Source: Rhodoferax sp. (GTDB lineage: Bacteria > Pseudomonadota > Gammaproteobacteria > Burkholderiales > Burkholderiaceae_C). From it: a stretch of 22,230 bases of DNA. The stretch's first letter is position 1; the number at the start of each line of letters is the position of its first letter. Where the stretch lies: contig VERU01000001.1 in assembly GCA_018882485.1 (NCBI GenBank), positions 1-22,230 of the forward strand. The letters run 5' to 3'. Below, piece by piece: positions 1-6,351 of this stretch. The translations under genes and the position numbers were made by a program. The notes below the pieces were generated by a model, which had not been told where the DNA came from, ran no database searches, and saw nothing but the letters and a program-made list of their open reading frames with translations.

Positions 1-1643
1 TGGCCGAACAGGTTGACCTCACAACTCCCAATGCTGTTGGATACGGTACAACTGCTTTCGCCCGTCGGGGAACTGATCAGGCCGCCCTCGGAGACAAAGA
101 CAATCTTCGTTCCATTGGGGACCGGATTACCCAGGCGATCCGCTGCATGAGCCGAAATGATGGTGTAACCACCACTGAGTTTGCTTGTGAAATACCCTCC
201 AGCATAAAAGTTGGGTTGGGAACTCGCCAATCCGAAAAATCGTTGGGTTGGCAGGCCTGTTTGAACAGTCAGGATATTGGAAAGGGTGGTAATCGAACTT
301 GAGGCCAATGTGGCACGAACCTGCACGGTTGCCGGAACCGTTCCCCCACACACCGAGAACGCCACCGCGCCATCACTACCCGATATTGCAGAAGACGGTG
401 CGTTGCAAAAGTTGATGCCATCGTTCGTGTTGGTCAGCGATGCATTGACGGTGACACCTTGCACCGGGGCATTGTTGGAATCCACGACACGAAACACAAC
501 GATGGAGGTGTTGGCACCAATGGATCCCGTCTGATAGATCAGCGACGGAGTGGCGCTGACAAAATTCAGCCCCGTGGTGGGCGGCGCGGTGACCATAAAG
601 GACCCGGACGCCGAAGCGCCACCCACTGTGGCTGCATTGACAGAGCAGTTGCCCGACGCCGAGGTCTGCACCACGGCCGAGGCCACTCCCGACCCATCCA
701 CCAGAGCAGCGGCCGGTGTCACCGTGCCGCAGGTGCTGGTGAAGGAGACCGCTACCGAATTCGAAGCAGCCGGAATCCCGTTGACCTGCACATTCACGCT
801 GACATTGACCGCCTGACCACGCTGTACCGACGTAGGTGACGGAGTGAGGCCTGTCAAGGTCACCGTTCCAGGCGCGATCTGCAAATCCAGCGTCTTGGTG
901 AGTGCACTGCCTTCCACCGATGCCCCAACAGTCGCCAGAACCGCGCCCGACGACGTCACGTCAGCCGGGGCCACGCTCATGCGAAGAACACCCGTGGCAT
1001 CTGTGAACGCAATGCCATTGGACGGCACCAGTTTGGCTGTAGCGGCATCCAACGAGACGGTAACTCTCGTAAAAGGGACGGCAAGCCCAGCCTTGGACAA
1101 CAGAGTCACCTTCAGATAACGCGCCTGAGTCTGAGAGAGCCGGTTGTCGGCGACCAGCACATCATCCTTGTCGACCAGCGTCAGCATCATCGTCGGATTG
1201 GTCACCTCGACCGGTACACCCCCTGCAAAGAACATGTTGAACGTGCTGGCGACCGAAGAACCTTGCACCGCAGACGTCACCGTGGCTGTGACCACGCCAC
1301 CGGCCCCATCAGCCGGCGGCAACACACGCACCAGCAACGATCCATCAGAACCGGTTAATCCTGTCCCGGATGCAGGCAAGGTGCTTCCCCCACTCAAAAC
1401 AACGCCAACAGGGGTCATCGCAACGGGGACTTCGTATTTGTCTCGCAAGACAATTCGAAGGTACCGAACCTCAGAAGCCGAAAGGGTACGGTCTGCCACC
1501 AATACACCGCTGGCGTTCACCAACTCGACCGTGAGCGAGGCCGTGCCCGTGCTGGTCTTGGGCCCTCCACCTCCGCCGCAAGCTGCCAGCCAGCAGGCCA
1601 GCACAACGACCGCCGCATTACGCAACAAACCAATGATCGACAT
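1..1643 (-). CDS. Ig-like (Big-1-type) repeat lipoprotein, C-terminus beyond window
   Basis: Open over 547 codons and running off the left edge, so the C-terminus is not visible. The ATG lies about 6 bases after a strong AGGAGGA. The N-terminus is a lipoprotein signal: hydrophobic residues 10-20, lipobox LAAC, Cys22, then a Gly run. After it come five Ig-like units of roughly 85-115 residues (about 35-143, 146-260, 261-355, 356-464, 465 onward). Units 1 and 2 share the pattern VLVAD..LS....RYL.. (residues 47-62 and 162-177). Units 3-5 each hold a Cys pair (305/333, 413/432, 532/541), possibly disulfides. Such repeats are typical of invasin/intimin-like or other surface stalk proteins, so an extracytoplasmic adhesive or scaffolding role is inferred, not shown. 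It follows pilQ on the same strand after 110 bases. Base composition is clearly less GC-rich than the neighbouring genes. The partner or ligand is unknown. Confidence 0.85.
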   Translation of the reverse strand, partial: MSIIGLLRNAAVVVLACWLAACGGGGGPKTSTGTASLTVELVNASGVLVADRTLSASEVRYLRIVLRDKYEVPVAMTPVGVVLSGGSTLPASGTGLTGSDGSLLVRVLPPADGAGGVVTATVTSAVQGSSVASTFNMFFAGGVPVEVTNPTMMLTLVDKDDVLVADNRLSQTQARYLKVTLLSKAGLAVPFTRVTVSLDAATAKLVPSNGIAFTDATGVLRMSVAPADVTSSGAVLATVGASVEGSALTKTLDLQIAPGTVTLTGLTPSPTSVQRGQAVNVSVNVQVNGIPAASNSVAVSFTSTCGTVTPAAALVDGSGVASAVVQTSASGNCSVNAATVGGASASGSFMVTAPPTTGLNFVSATPSLIYQTGSIGANTSIVVFRVVDSNNAPVQGVTVNASLTNTNDGINFCNAPSSAISGSDGAVAFSVCGGTVPATVQVRATLASSSITTLSNILTVQTGLPTQRFFGLASSQPNFYAGGYFTSKLSGGYTIISAHAADRLGNPVPNGTKIVFVSEGGLISSPTGESSCTVSNSIGSCEVNLFG

Positions 1644-1671
1644 GACTATGGGTCCTCCTAGGCCCTGATTT

Positions 1672-1732
1672 CAGTATATGTCAGGCCTCGAACCAGCCAC
1701 CTGTACAGGTAAGCCCTGCGTATGTACAGGTA
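1672..1732 (-). promoter_or_regulatory. Candidate promoter and operator of the Ig-repeat lipoprotein gene
   Basis: On the minus strand a TATACT hexamer (1678-1673) resembles a -10 box, with no convincing -35 at normal spacing. Just upstream is a perfect 12-bp palindrome ACCTGTACAGGT (1699-1710). Its 10-base half TACCTGTACA recurs 21 bp away (1732-1723), i.e. two helical turns. The arrangement suggests two copies of a regulator site abutting a weak promoter. The regulator is unknown, and the function is inferred from layout alone. Confidence 0.4.
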
Positions 1733-1753
1733 GGAAGGCGGTCAGGACCCGAA

Positions 1754-3346
1754 TCAACGCCCATCCCTCTGCCCCACCACCCTCGGCGTGATGAACACCA
1801 GGAGTTCCTGTTTGGTGGTCGTCCTCGAACGGTTGCGGAACAGGACGCCGATGCCCGGAAGGTCACCCAGCACCGGGACCTTGGCCTCATTGTCTGATTC
1901 GGTCACTTCAAAAATGCCGCCGATCACCACCGTGCCGCCATTCTCCACCAGCACCTGGGTCTTGATGTGCTTGGTGTTGATGGCAAATCCGGCCGGAGTG
2001 GATTGACCTACGCTGTCCTTGTTCACATCCAGTTCCAGAATGATGTGACCCTCCGGGGTGATCTGTGGGGTGACCTCCAGCCTCAGGTTGGCTTTGCGAA
2101 AGGCGATCGAATTGGCGCCGCTGGACGACGAGGCCACCTGATAGGGCAGTTCGGTGCCCTGCTCGATCAGCGCCTTGATCTGATCGGCTGTGACCACGCG
2201 CGGGCTGGAGACGACCTTGCCCTTGCCATCGGCCTCCAGCGCCGACAACTCGAGGTTCAGAAAACGGTTGGCGGCGGCACTGAAGATGGATACGGCGAAG
2301 GTGGCGGGGTTGTAGCCACCCTGCCCCAGTGCCGGCAGATTGACAAAATTGCTGCTCAGGTCGGGCGTGCCACCGGCTCCCGTGCTGGCCACCACATTGC
2401 CGTAGCTGGTGCCGATCGCCATTCGGCTGTCGCCGCCGATCGGGAACCCGCCCTCGGCGCCCCGCTGGGCCCGCAGGTCACTGCCGCCCAGCCGCACCCC
2501 CAGAGATTTGCCGAAGCTGTCCGAAGCTTCGACGATGCGGGCCTCGATCATCACCTGCCGCACCGCCACATCGAGCTTGAGGATGAACTGCTGAACCAGT
2601 TCGAGCCGGCCTGCGATGTCGGTCACGAAAAGCTGGTTCGTTCGCGGCTCGGCAATCGCACTGCCGCGCGAACTCAGCAGCCTGGCGCCAGCGGCACCGG
2701 GACCAGACCCTCCGGAACCGAGTTGGGCAGCCACCTCCGCAGCCTTGGCGTAATTCAGCTGAAACGACCGGGTCCGGACTGGCTCCAGCCCCTGAACCGC
2801 CGCGGCCGCCTCCAGTGCCAGCCTTTCCCGTGCACTGATTTCCTCGCGCGGAGCCACCCACAGCACATTGCCCATCTTGCGCGAGGACAGCCCCTTGGCC
2901 TGCATCACGATGTCCAGGGCCTGGTCCCAGGGCACGTCCTGCAGACGCAGCGTGACCGAGCCCGCCACGGCATCCGACGCCACGATGTTGAAGCCCGAGA
3001 AATCCGCGATCACCTGCAACAGAGTGCGCAACTCGATGTTCTGGAAATTCAAGGACAACTTGTTTCCGCGATACGCGGGGCCGTCCCGTTCCTCCCGCGT
3101 CCGGACGTCCGTCTGGGCCAGATGGACCGACGGCTGGGAGTCCATGGGGAAATCCATGGCTTTCGAGCCGGCAGTATCCGCCGCTCCAGCCACGACCGGT
3201 GGCCCCGCCGGCTCTGCCTGCGAGGCGCCGTGCGCCCCAACCGATGGCTGCACCAAGGCCAGCGCAACCAAGACCGGCAGCATCGGGCCAAAACCGATTC
3301 CCAGGAGACGGTGTCCCATCAAGAAACGCGGGTGTTGGTCGTTCAT
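1754..3346 (-). CDS. pilQ: Type IV pilus secretin PilQ, short form
   Basis: Outer-membrane secretin through which the type IV pilus passes. ATG 3346 is chosen because it forms an ATGA overlap with the pilP stop; an ATG 15 codons upstream is also in frame. The product is 530 residues. A signal peptide (about 11-39) is followed by a linker rich in small residues, an STN/N0-like domain (about 93-170), an N1-type domain (about 191-262) and the secretin core (about 265-525) with the signature VPVLGDLPGIGVLF (490-503) and the typical VFITPRVV end. Burkholderiales PilQ proteins are usually near 700 residues because two beta-rich AMIN-type regions precede the STN domain. Here that part is absent and only about 50 low-complexity residues remain. 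AMIN domains bind peptidoglycan in other secretins, so anchoring may differ. Last gene of pilMNOPQ. Confidence 0.95.
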   Translation of the reverse strand: MNDQHPRFLMGHRLLGIGFGPMLPVLVALALVQPSVGAHGASQAEPAGPPVVAGAADTAGSKAMDFPMDSQPSVHLAQTDVRTREERDGPAYRGNKLSLNFQNIELRTLLQVIADFSGFNIVASDAVAGSVTLRLQDVPWDQALDIVMQAKGLSSRKMGNVLWVAPREEISARERLALEAAAAVQGLEPVRTRSFQLNYAKAAEVAAQLGSGGSGPGAAGARLLSSRGSAIAEPRTNQLFVTDIAGRLELVQQFILKLDVAVRQVMIEARIVEASDSFGKSLGVRLGGSDLRAQRGAEGGFPIGGDSRMAIGTSYGNVVASTGAGGTPDLSSNFVNLPALGQGGYNPATFAVSIFSAAANRFLNLELSALEADGKGKVVSSPRVVTADQIKALIEQGTELPYQVASSSSGANSIAFRKANLRLEVTPQITPEGHIILELDVNKDSVGQSTPAGFAINTKHIKTQVLVENGGTVVIGGIFEVTESDNEAKVPVLGDLPGIGVLFRNRSRTTTKQELLVFITPRVVGQRDGR

Positions 3347-3885
3347 TTTGATTTTTCCCCCATGTGCAGCGTGACGGGACGGCTGACCCATGCGCCGGCT
3401 GGATCCTGCACCACCTCACGCAAGGTCAACCCCGCCTCCGAAATATGCTGAACCCGGCCGTAGTTCTGACCCAGGTGGTGCCCGACCCGGACCGCATGAA
3501 TCAGCCCCTCTACCCGCACCAGTGCCACCACCTGGCCCTCCTGGGCCATCGTGCCCACCAGGGTCATGGCCTCCAGCGGGTAGGACTCAAGCATTTCGCG
3601 CGCCCGCGCCCGCTCCTGGACCAGCAGCGCGTCTGCCGAAGCCGACCTTCGCCCGCTCTGGCCAGCCACCATCGGGGCAGATGCCGCGCCGAACGGATCG
3701 ATACCGCCCGCACCCTGGTAGGGCTCGGGCTGGTAGGGCCGGATGGTCACCCGCTCAGCGGGGCGGACCGGCACGCGGCTGCGCTGCTGGACCATCCATT
3801 CGTGCACATCCTGCTGACCCGAGTCCATGCACGCGCCCAGCGGCCCCAGCAGGCCAGCGAGCAGCAGGCCGGCCATTGCCCTCAT
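3343..3885 (-). CDS. pilP: Type IV pilus inner-membrane lipoprotein PilP
   Basis: Periplasmic lipoprotein that links the PilN-PilO inner-membrane ring to the secretin PilQ. Length is 180 residues, normal for the family. The N-terminus is a lipoprotein signal with lipobox LGAC and Cys19. A flexible Pro/Gly-rich stretch follows (about 40-70) with the characteristic IDPF (62-65). The folded beta-type C-terminal domain runs from about 102 to 175, starting at PLEAMTLVGT and including a region rich in Val and Gly. The start overlaps the pilO stop by 4 bases (ATGA) and the stop overlaps pilQ in the same way, so translational coupling along the operon is likely. Confidence 0.95.
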   Translation of the reverse strand: MRAMAGLLLAGLLGPLGACMDSGQQDVHEWMVQQRSRVPVRPAERVTIRPYQPEPYQGAGGIDPFGAASAPMVAGQSGRRSASADALLVQERARAREMLESYPLEAMTLVGTMAQEGQVVALVRVEGLIHAVRVGHHLGQNYGRVQHISEAGLTLREVVQDPAGAWVSRPVTLHMGEKSK

Positions 3886-4556
3886 GGCCTACCCGTGCGG
3901 GGAGCCGCCGGCTGATTCGGTGGCACGCCCTCACCCGCCTCCAGGGTGCGGTAGGTCTTGGCCGTGGCATCCAGCGTCAGCAGGCCATCGCGCAAGGGCT
4001 GCAGGGTGAAGCTGCCCAGCGCCACCATGCGGGGAAACCGGGCCATATCGGCCGCGAAGGCGCCCAGGTCATGGTATCGACCCGTCACTCTCAGGATGAC
4101 CGGTACCTCCGCGTAGTGGGTGCGCAGCAGGACCTGTCCGGGCCTAAACAGTTCAAACTGCAAGCCTCTCGCCAGGCCAGCCCGGTTGATGTCGGTCAGG
4201 ATCGCCTCCATTTCGGCCTTGCCGGGCAGCTGGGCTTCCAGCCGTTGCACTTCGGCCTGCAACCGATCGCGCTGCCGCCGCAACAGTTCAGCCTGGCCCG
4301 CCCGGGCCAACTTGCCCTTAAATTCCTCTCGCAGGGCCTGTTCGCGCGCCCGCTCCGCCTCCAGTTGCCGGGCCAGCGGCTGCAGCACCGACAGCCACAG
4401 CACCAGACCGACCCAGCCGGCTACCACCAGGAACAGGCCGTAGCGCATGGCCGCAGGCCAGGAAGCCGGTTCCCGCAGATTCAGGCCGCGCACGCGGTCA
4501 CGGATCTGGGGTACCCAGCCGGACAGGCCGTGCCGATCGGGTCGCGCGTTCACCAT
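3882..4556 (-). CDS. pilO: Type IV pilus alignment protein PilO
   Basis: Inner-membrane protein that pairs with PilN and holds the alignment subcomplex between the cytoplasmic PilM ring and PilP/PilQ. Length is 224 residues. A cytoplasmic N-terminal segment of about 38 residues contains the family-typical Leu-Asn-Leu-Arg region (25-28). One transmembrane helix (about 39-58) follows, then a charged coiled coil (about 60-112) and a ferredoxin-like C-terminal domain (about 113-210). The last 15 or so residues are Pro-rich. It begins 4 bases after the pilN stop and overlaps pilP by ATGA. Confidence 0.95.
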   Translation of the reverse strand: MVNARPDRHGLSGWVPQIRDRVRGLNLREPASWPAAMRYGLFLVVAGWVGLVLWLSVLQPLARQLEAERAREQALREEFKGKLARAGQAELLRRQRDRLQAEVQRLEAQLPGKAEMEAILTDINRAGLARGLQFELFRPGQVLLRTHYAEVPVILRVTGRYHDLGAFAADMARFPRMVALGSFTLQPLRDGLLTLDATAKTYRTLEAGEGVPPNQPAAPRTGRP

Positions 4557-4560
4557 GGCA

Positions 4561-5145
4561 TCAGGGACGCTGACCGCGGTCGAATGCGGCCGGTTCGATC
4601 GGGACTCGGACCGTGAAATTCACCACCCGCCGTTGCTCTCGCGGCGAGACCAGCCCTGTTCCCGCAACCACTTCGACCAGCTCGGGCCTGGCAAAACCAT
4701 CGGCCGCATCGCTCAGCCGTTTCAGCAGCTCCGACACCCGTTCGTTCGAGGCAGCAGAACCTTGTAGCTGCAGCATCCGCGGGTCCTGGCGCAGGCCGGT
4801 GAGGCGCACGCCATCGGGCAGGAGGCGAACGAGCCGGTTGAGCACGTGCACCGGTACATTGCGTTCAGACTGCAAATCCTCCAGGGCTCGCTGCCGGATC
4901 CGCAGCGAGGCCAGATCGGTGGCAACGGTCGCGCCGTCCTTGATCTGGCGGTCGAACTGGGCAATTTCCTGGGAAAGAGCGACGTTTAGGCCCCGCTGTA
5001 GGGCCAGCTCGGCGGACAGGCCCGCGTACACCACACCCGCTGCCGTCAAGCCAGCCAGCCCGGACAGGACCAGCCCCAGCCGCCAGGCCCGGGCCCGGCG
5101 CAGGCGTGCCCGCTCCCGGTGCGGTAACAGGTTGAGCCGGATCAT
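4561..5145 (-). CDS. pilN: Type IV pilus assembly protein PilN
   Basis: Inner-membrane partner of PilO. Its short cytoplasmic N-terminal peptide inserts into a groove of PilM in characterised systems. The start at 5145 is chosen over an in-frame ATG 13 codons upstream because it gives the conserved N-terminus MIRLNLLPHRE and an ATGA overlap with the pilM stop. The product has 194 residues: the PilM-binding motif (1-8), a basic stretch (9-22), one transmembrane helix (about 23-43), a helical/coiled-coil segment (about 45-100) and a ferredoxin-like periplasmic domain. A four-base gap separates it from pilO. Confidence 0.95.
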   Translation of the reverse strand: MIRLNLLPHRERARLRRARAWRLGLVLSGLAGLTAAGVVYAGLSAELALQRGLNVALSQEIAQFDRQIKDGATVATDLASLRIRQRALEDLQSERNVPVHVLNRLVRLLPDGVRLTGLRQDPRMLQLQGSAASNERVSELLKRLSDAADGFARPELVEVVAGTGLVSPREQRRVVNFTVRVPIEPAAFDRGQRP

Positions 5146-6218
5146 GGGTCGAACCTCCGCATGGCCAAGCCGCACGCGATCCAATAGGCGGGGGCATCCA
5201 GCCGCCCTGTGCGACCGTCCCGCCCATCCGGAATGGCCATGCCCTGGAATGGGTCCGCCACGCTGCAGGGTGGGCCGCTGCTCCGATGAACCGCGTCGGC
5301 CAGACCGGCAAGGGCTGCGGCCCCACCCGCGAGCAGCATGCGATCGACCTGGCCGTAGGCGGTGCTGGTATAAAAAAACTGCAGCAGCCGCGCCACCTCC
5401 TGGGCCATGGTCTGCAGAAAGGGCTGCAACACCGCCATCGGGTAGTCGTCGGGCAGGGACGCGCCGCGTTTGCGGACTTCGGCCTCCTCCGGCGACAGTC
5501 CGTAGCGCTGCTGGATCTGCAAGGTCAGCTGGGCTCCACCCACCGCCTGGTCCCGCTCGTACAGCAGCTGATCGTTCTGGATCACCTGCAGGCTCGTGGT
5601 GTGGGCCGCCATCTCCACCAGCGCCAGGGTGGCGCCCGGGTGCTCGGCACCCTGCGAATTCAGGTTGGCCGCCATGCGGCGCGAGACGAAAGACGCCACA
5701 TCCAGCACTTCCAGCTCAAGCCCGGCAGCCTCGGCAAGACTTTGAAACTCCTCGACTTGCTCCCGGCGGGCGGACGCGATGAGCAGATCGATGTCATCAC
5801 CCGTGGTCAGGCTGGGACCCAGGGGACAGAAGTCCAGGCTGGCTTCATCCACTGGGTAGGGCAGGTACCGGTCGGCCTCGGCAGCCACCTGGGATTGCAG
5901 CTCGCGCTCACTCAGGCCGGCCGGAAGAGCGATTCGCCGGGTGATGACCGCGGCAGAGGGCAAGGCCATGGCCGCCTTGCGGGTTCGGGTGCCGCTGCGA
6001 GCCACCAGACGCCGCAGAGCCCGAACAGTGGCTTCGAAATCCGCCACCCGTCCATCGACCGTCCAGGCACTCGAAAGAGGTTCCGAATCGCAACCGAGCA
6101 AGATCCACTGCCCGGACCGCTGGCGTCCCAGCTCGACCAGTTTGGCGCTGGAAGACCCGATGTCGAGACCGATCATCGCCTCCGGTTCACGTCGCAACAG
6201 TGAGCCCAGCCCCAGCAT
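5142..6218 (-). CDS. pilM: Type IV pilus actin-like ATPase PilM
   Basis: Cytoplasmic actin-like protein that binds the PilN N-terminus and forms the inner ring of the pilus machine. ATG 6218 gives 358 residues, the usual size. It follows a GGGGGG run and leads quickly to the first phosphate-binding motif GLDIGSSSAKLVEL (17-30). A longer reading frame reaches 6335 but would add 39 residues unlike PilM and cross the divergent promoter region. A second glycine-rich nucleotide-binding motif, LLAGGAAALAGL, lies at 295-306. It is the first gene of pilMNOPQ and is divergent from mrcA with 133 bases between them, an arrangement common in beta- and gammaproteobacteria. Confidence 0.95.
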   Translation of the reverse strand: MLGLGSLLRREPEAMIGLDIGSSSAKLVELGRQRSGQWILLGCDSEPLSSAWTVDGRVADFEATVRALRRLVARSGTRTRKAAMALPSAAVITRRIALPAGLSERELQSQVAAEADRYLPYPVDEASLDFCPLGPSLTTGDDIDLLIASARREQVEEFQSLAEAAGLELEVLDVASFVSRRMAANLNSQGAEHPGATLALVEMAAHTTSLQVIQNDQLLYERDQAVGGAQLTLQIQQRYGLSPEEAEVRKRGASLPDDYPMAVLQPFLQTMAQEVARLLQFFYTSTAYGQVDRMLLAGGAAALAGLADAVHRSSGPPCSVADPFQGMAIPDGRDGRTGRLDAPAYWIACGLAMRRFDP

Positions 6219-6351
6219 CCCATCCCCCCAATGGTTGCAGCCTGTCCGTGAGTCGGCCGTCTTGTCCGACAATCCTAGCAGCAACCGCGGCGCAACGGAA
6301 CAACCGCCGCGCCGCGCACCCATTTTTATAATCACCCGAAGCAGTCACTCC
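6219..6351. promoter_or_regulatory. Divergent pilM/mrcA control region
   Basis: This 133-base gap must hold the pilM operon promoter and a promoter for mrcA. On the plus strand a perfect TATAAT (6327-6332) lies 19 bases before the mrcA ATG, without a recognisable -35. On the minus strand TAGGAT (about 6278-6273) is a weak -10 candidate for pilM. A 7-bp inverted repeat CGCGGCG/CGCCGCG (6286-6292 and 6305-6311, 12-base loop) sits between them and could be an operator or a GC hairpin. No regulator can be named from this sequence. Confidence 0.45.

Noticed and set aside
1144..1668. Open plus-strand frames at 277-534, 550-816, 844-1119 and 1144-1668
   Set aside because: They lie antisense to one continuous minus-strand lipoprotein frame with a signal peptide, a Shine-Dalgarno and repeated domains; their own translations look like nothing known.
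1699..1732. A lux box
   Set aside because: Half-sites look alike, but the 20-bp spacing of ACCTGT and ACAGGT in a lux box is not met: here they are fused (12 bp) or too far apart, and no luxI/luxR gene is in the window.
1967..3451. Plus-strand open frame of 494 codons over pilQ
   Set aside because: Antisense shadow of pilQ in GC-rich DNA; composition is His/Arg/Gln-rich without motifs.
6219..6335. Longer PilM starting at 6335
   Set aside because: Adds 39 residues not typical of PilM and covers the divergent promoter; the start at 6218 has a G-rich ribosome site and gives normal length.
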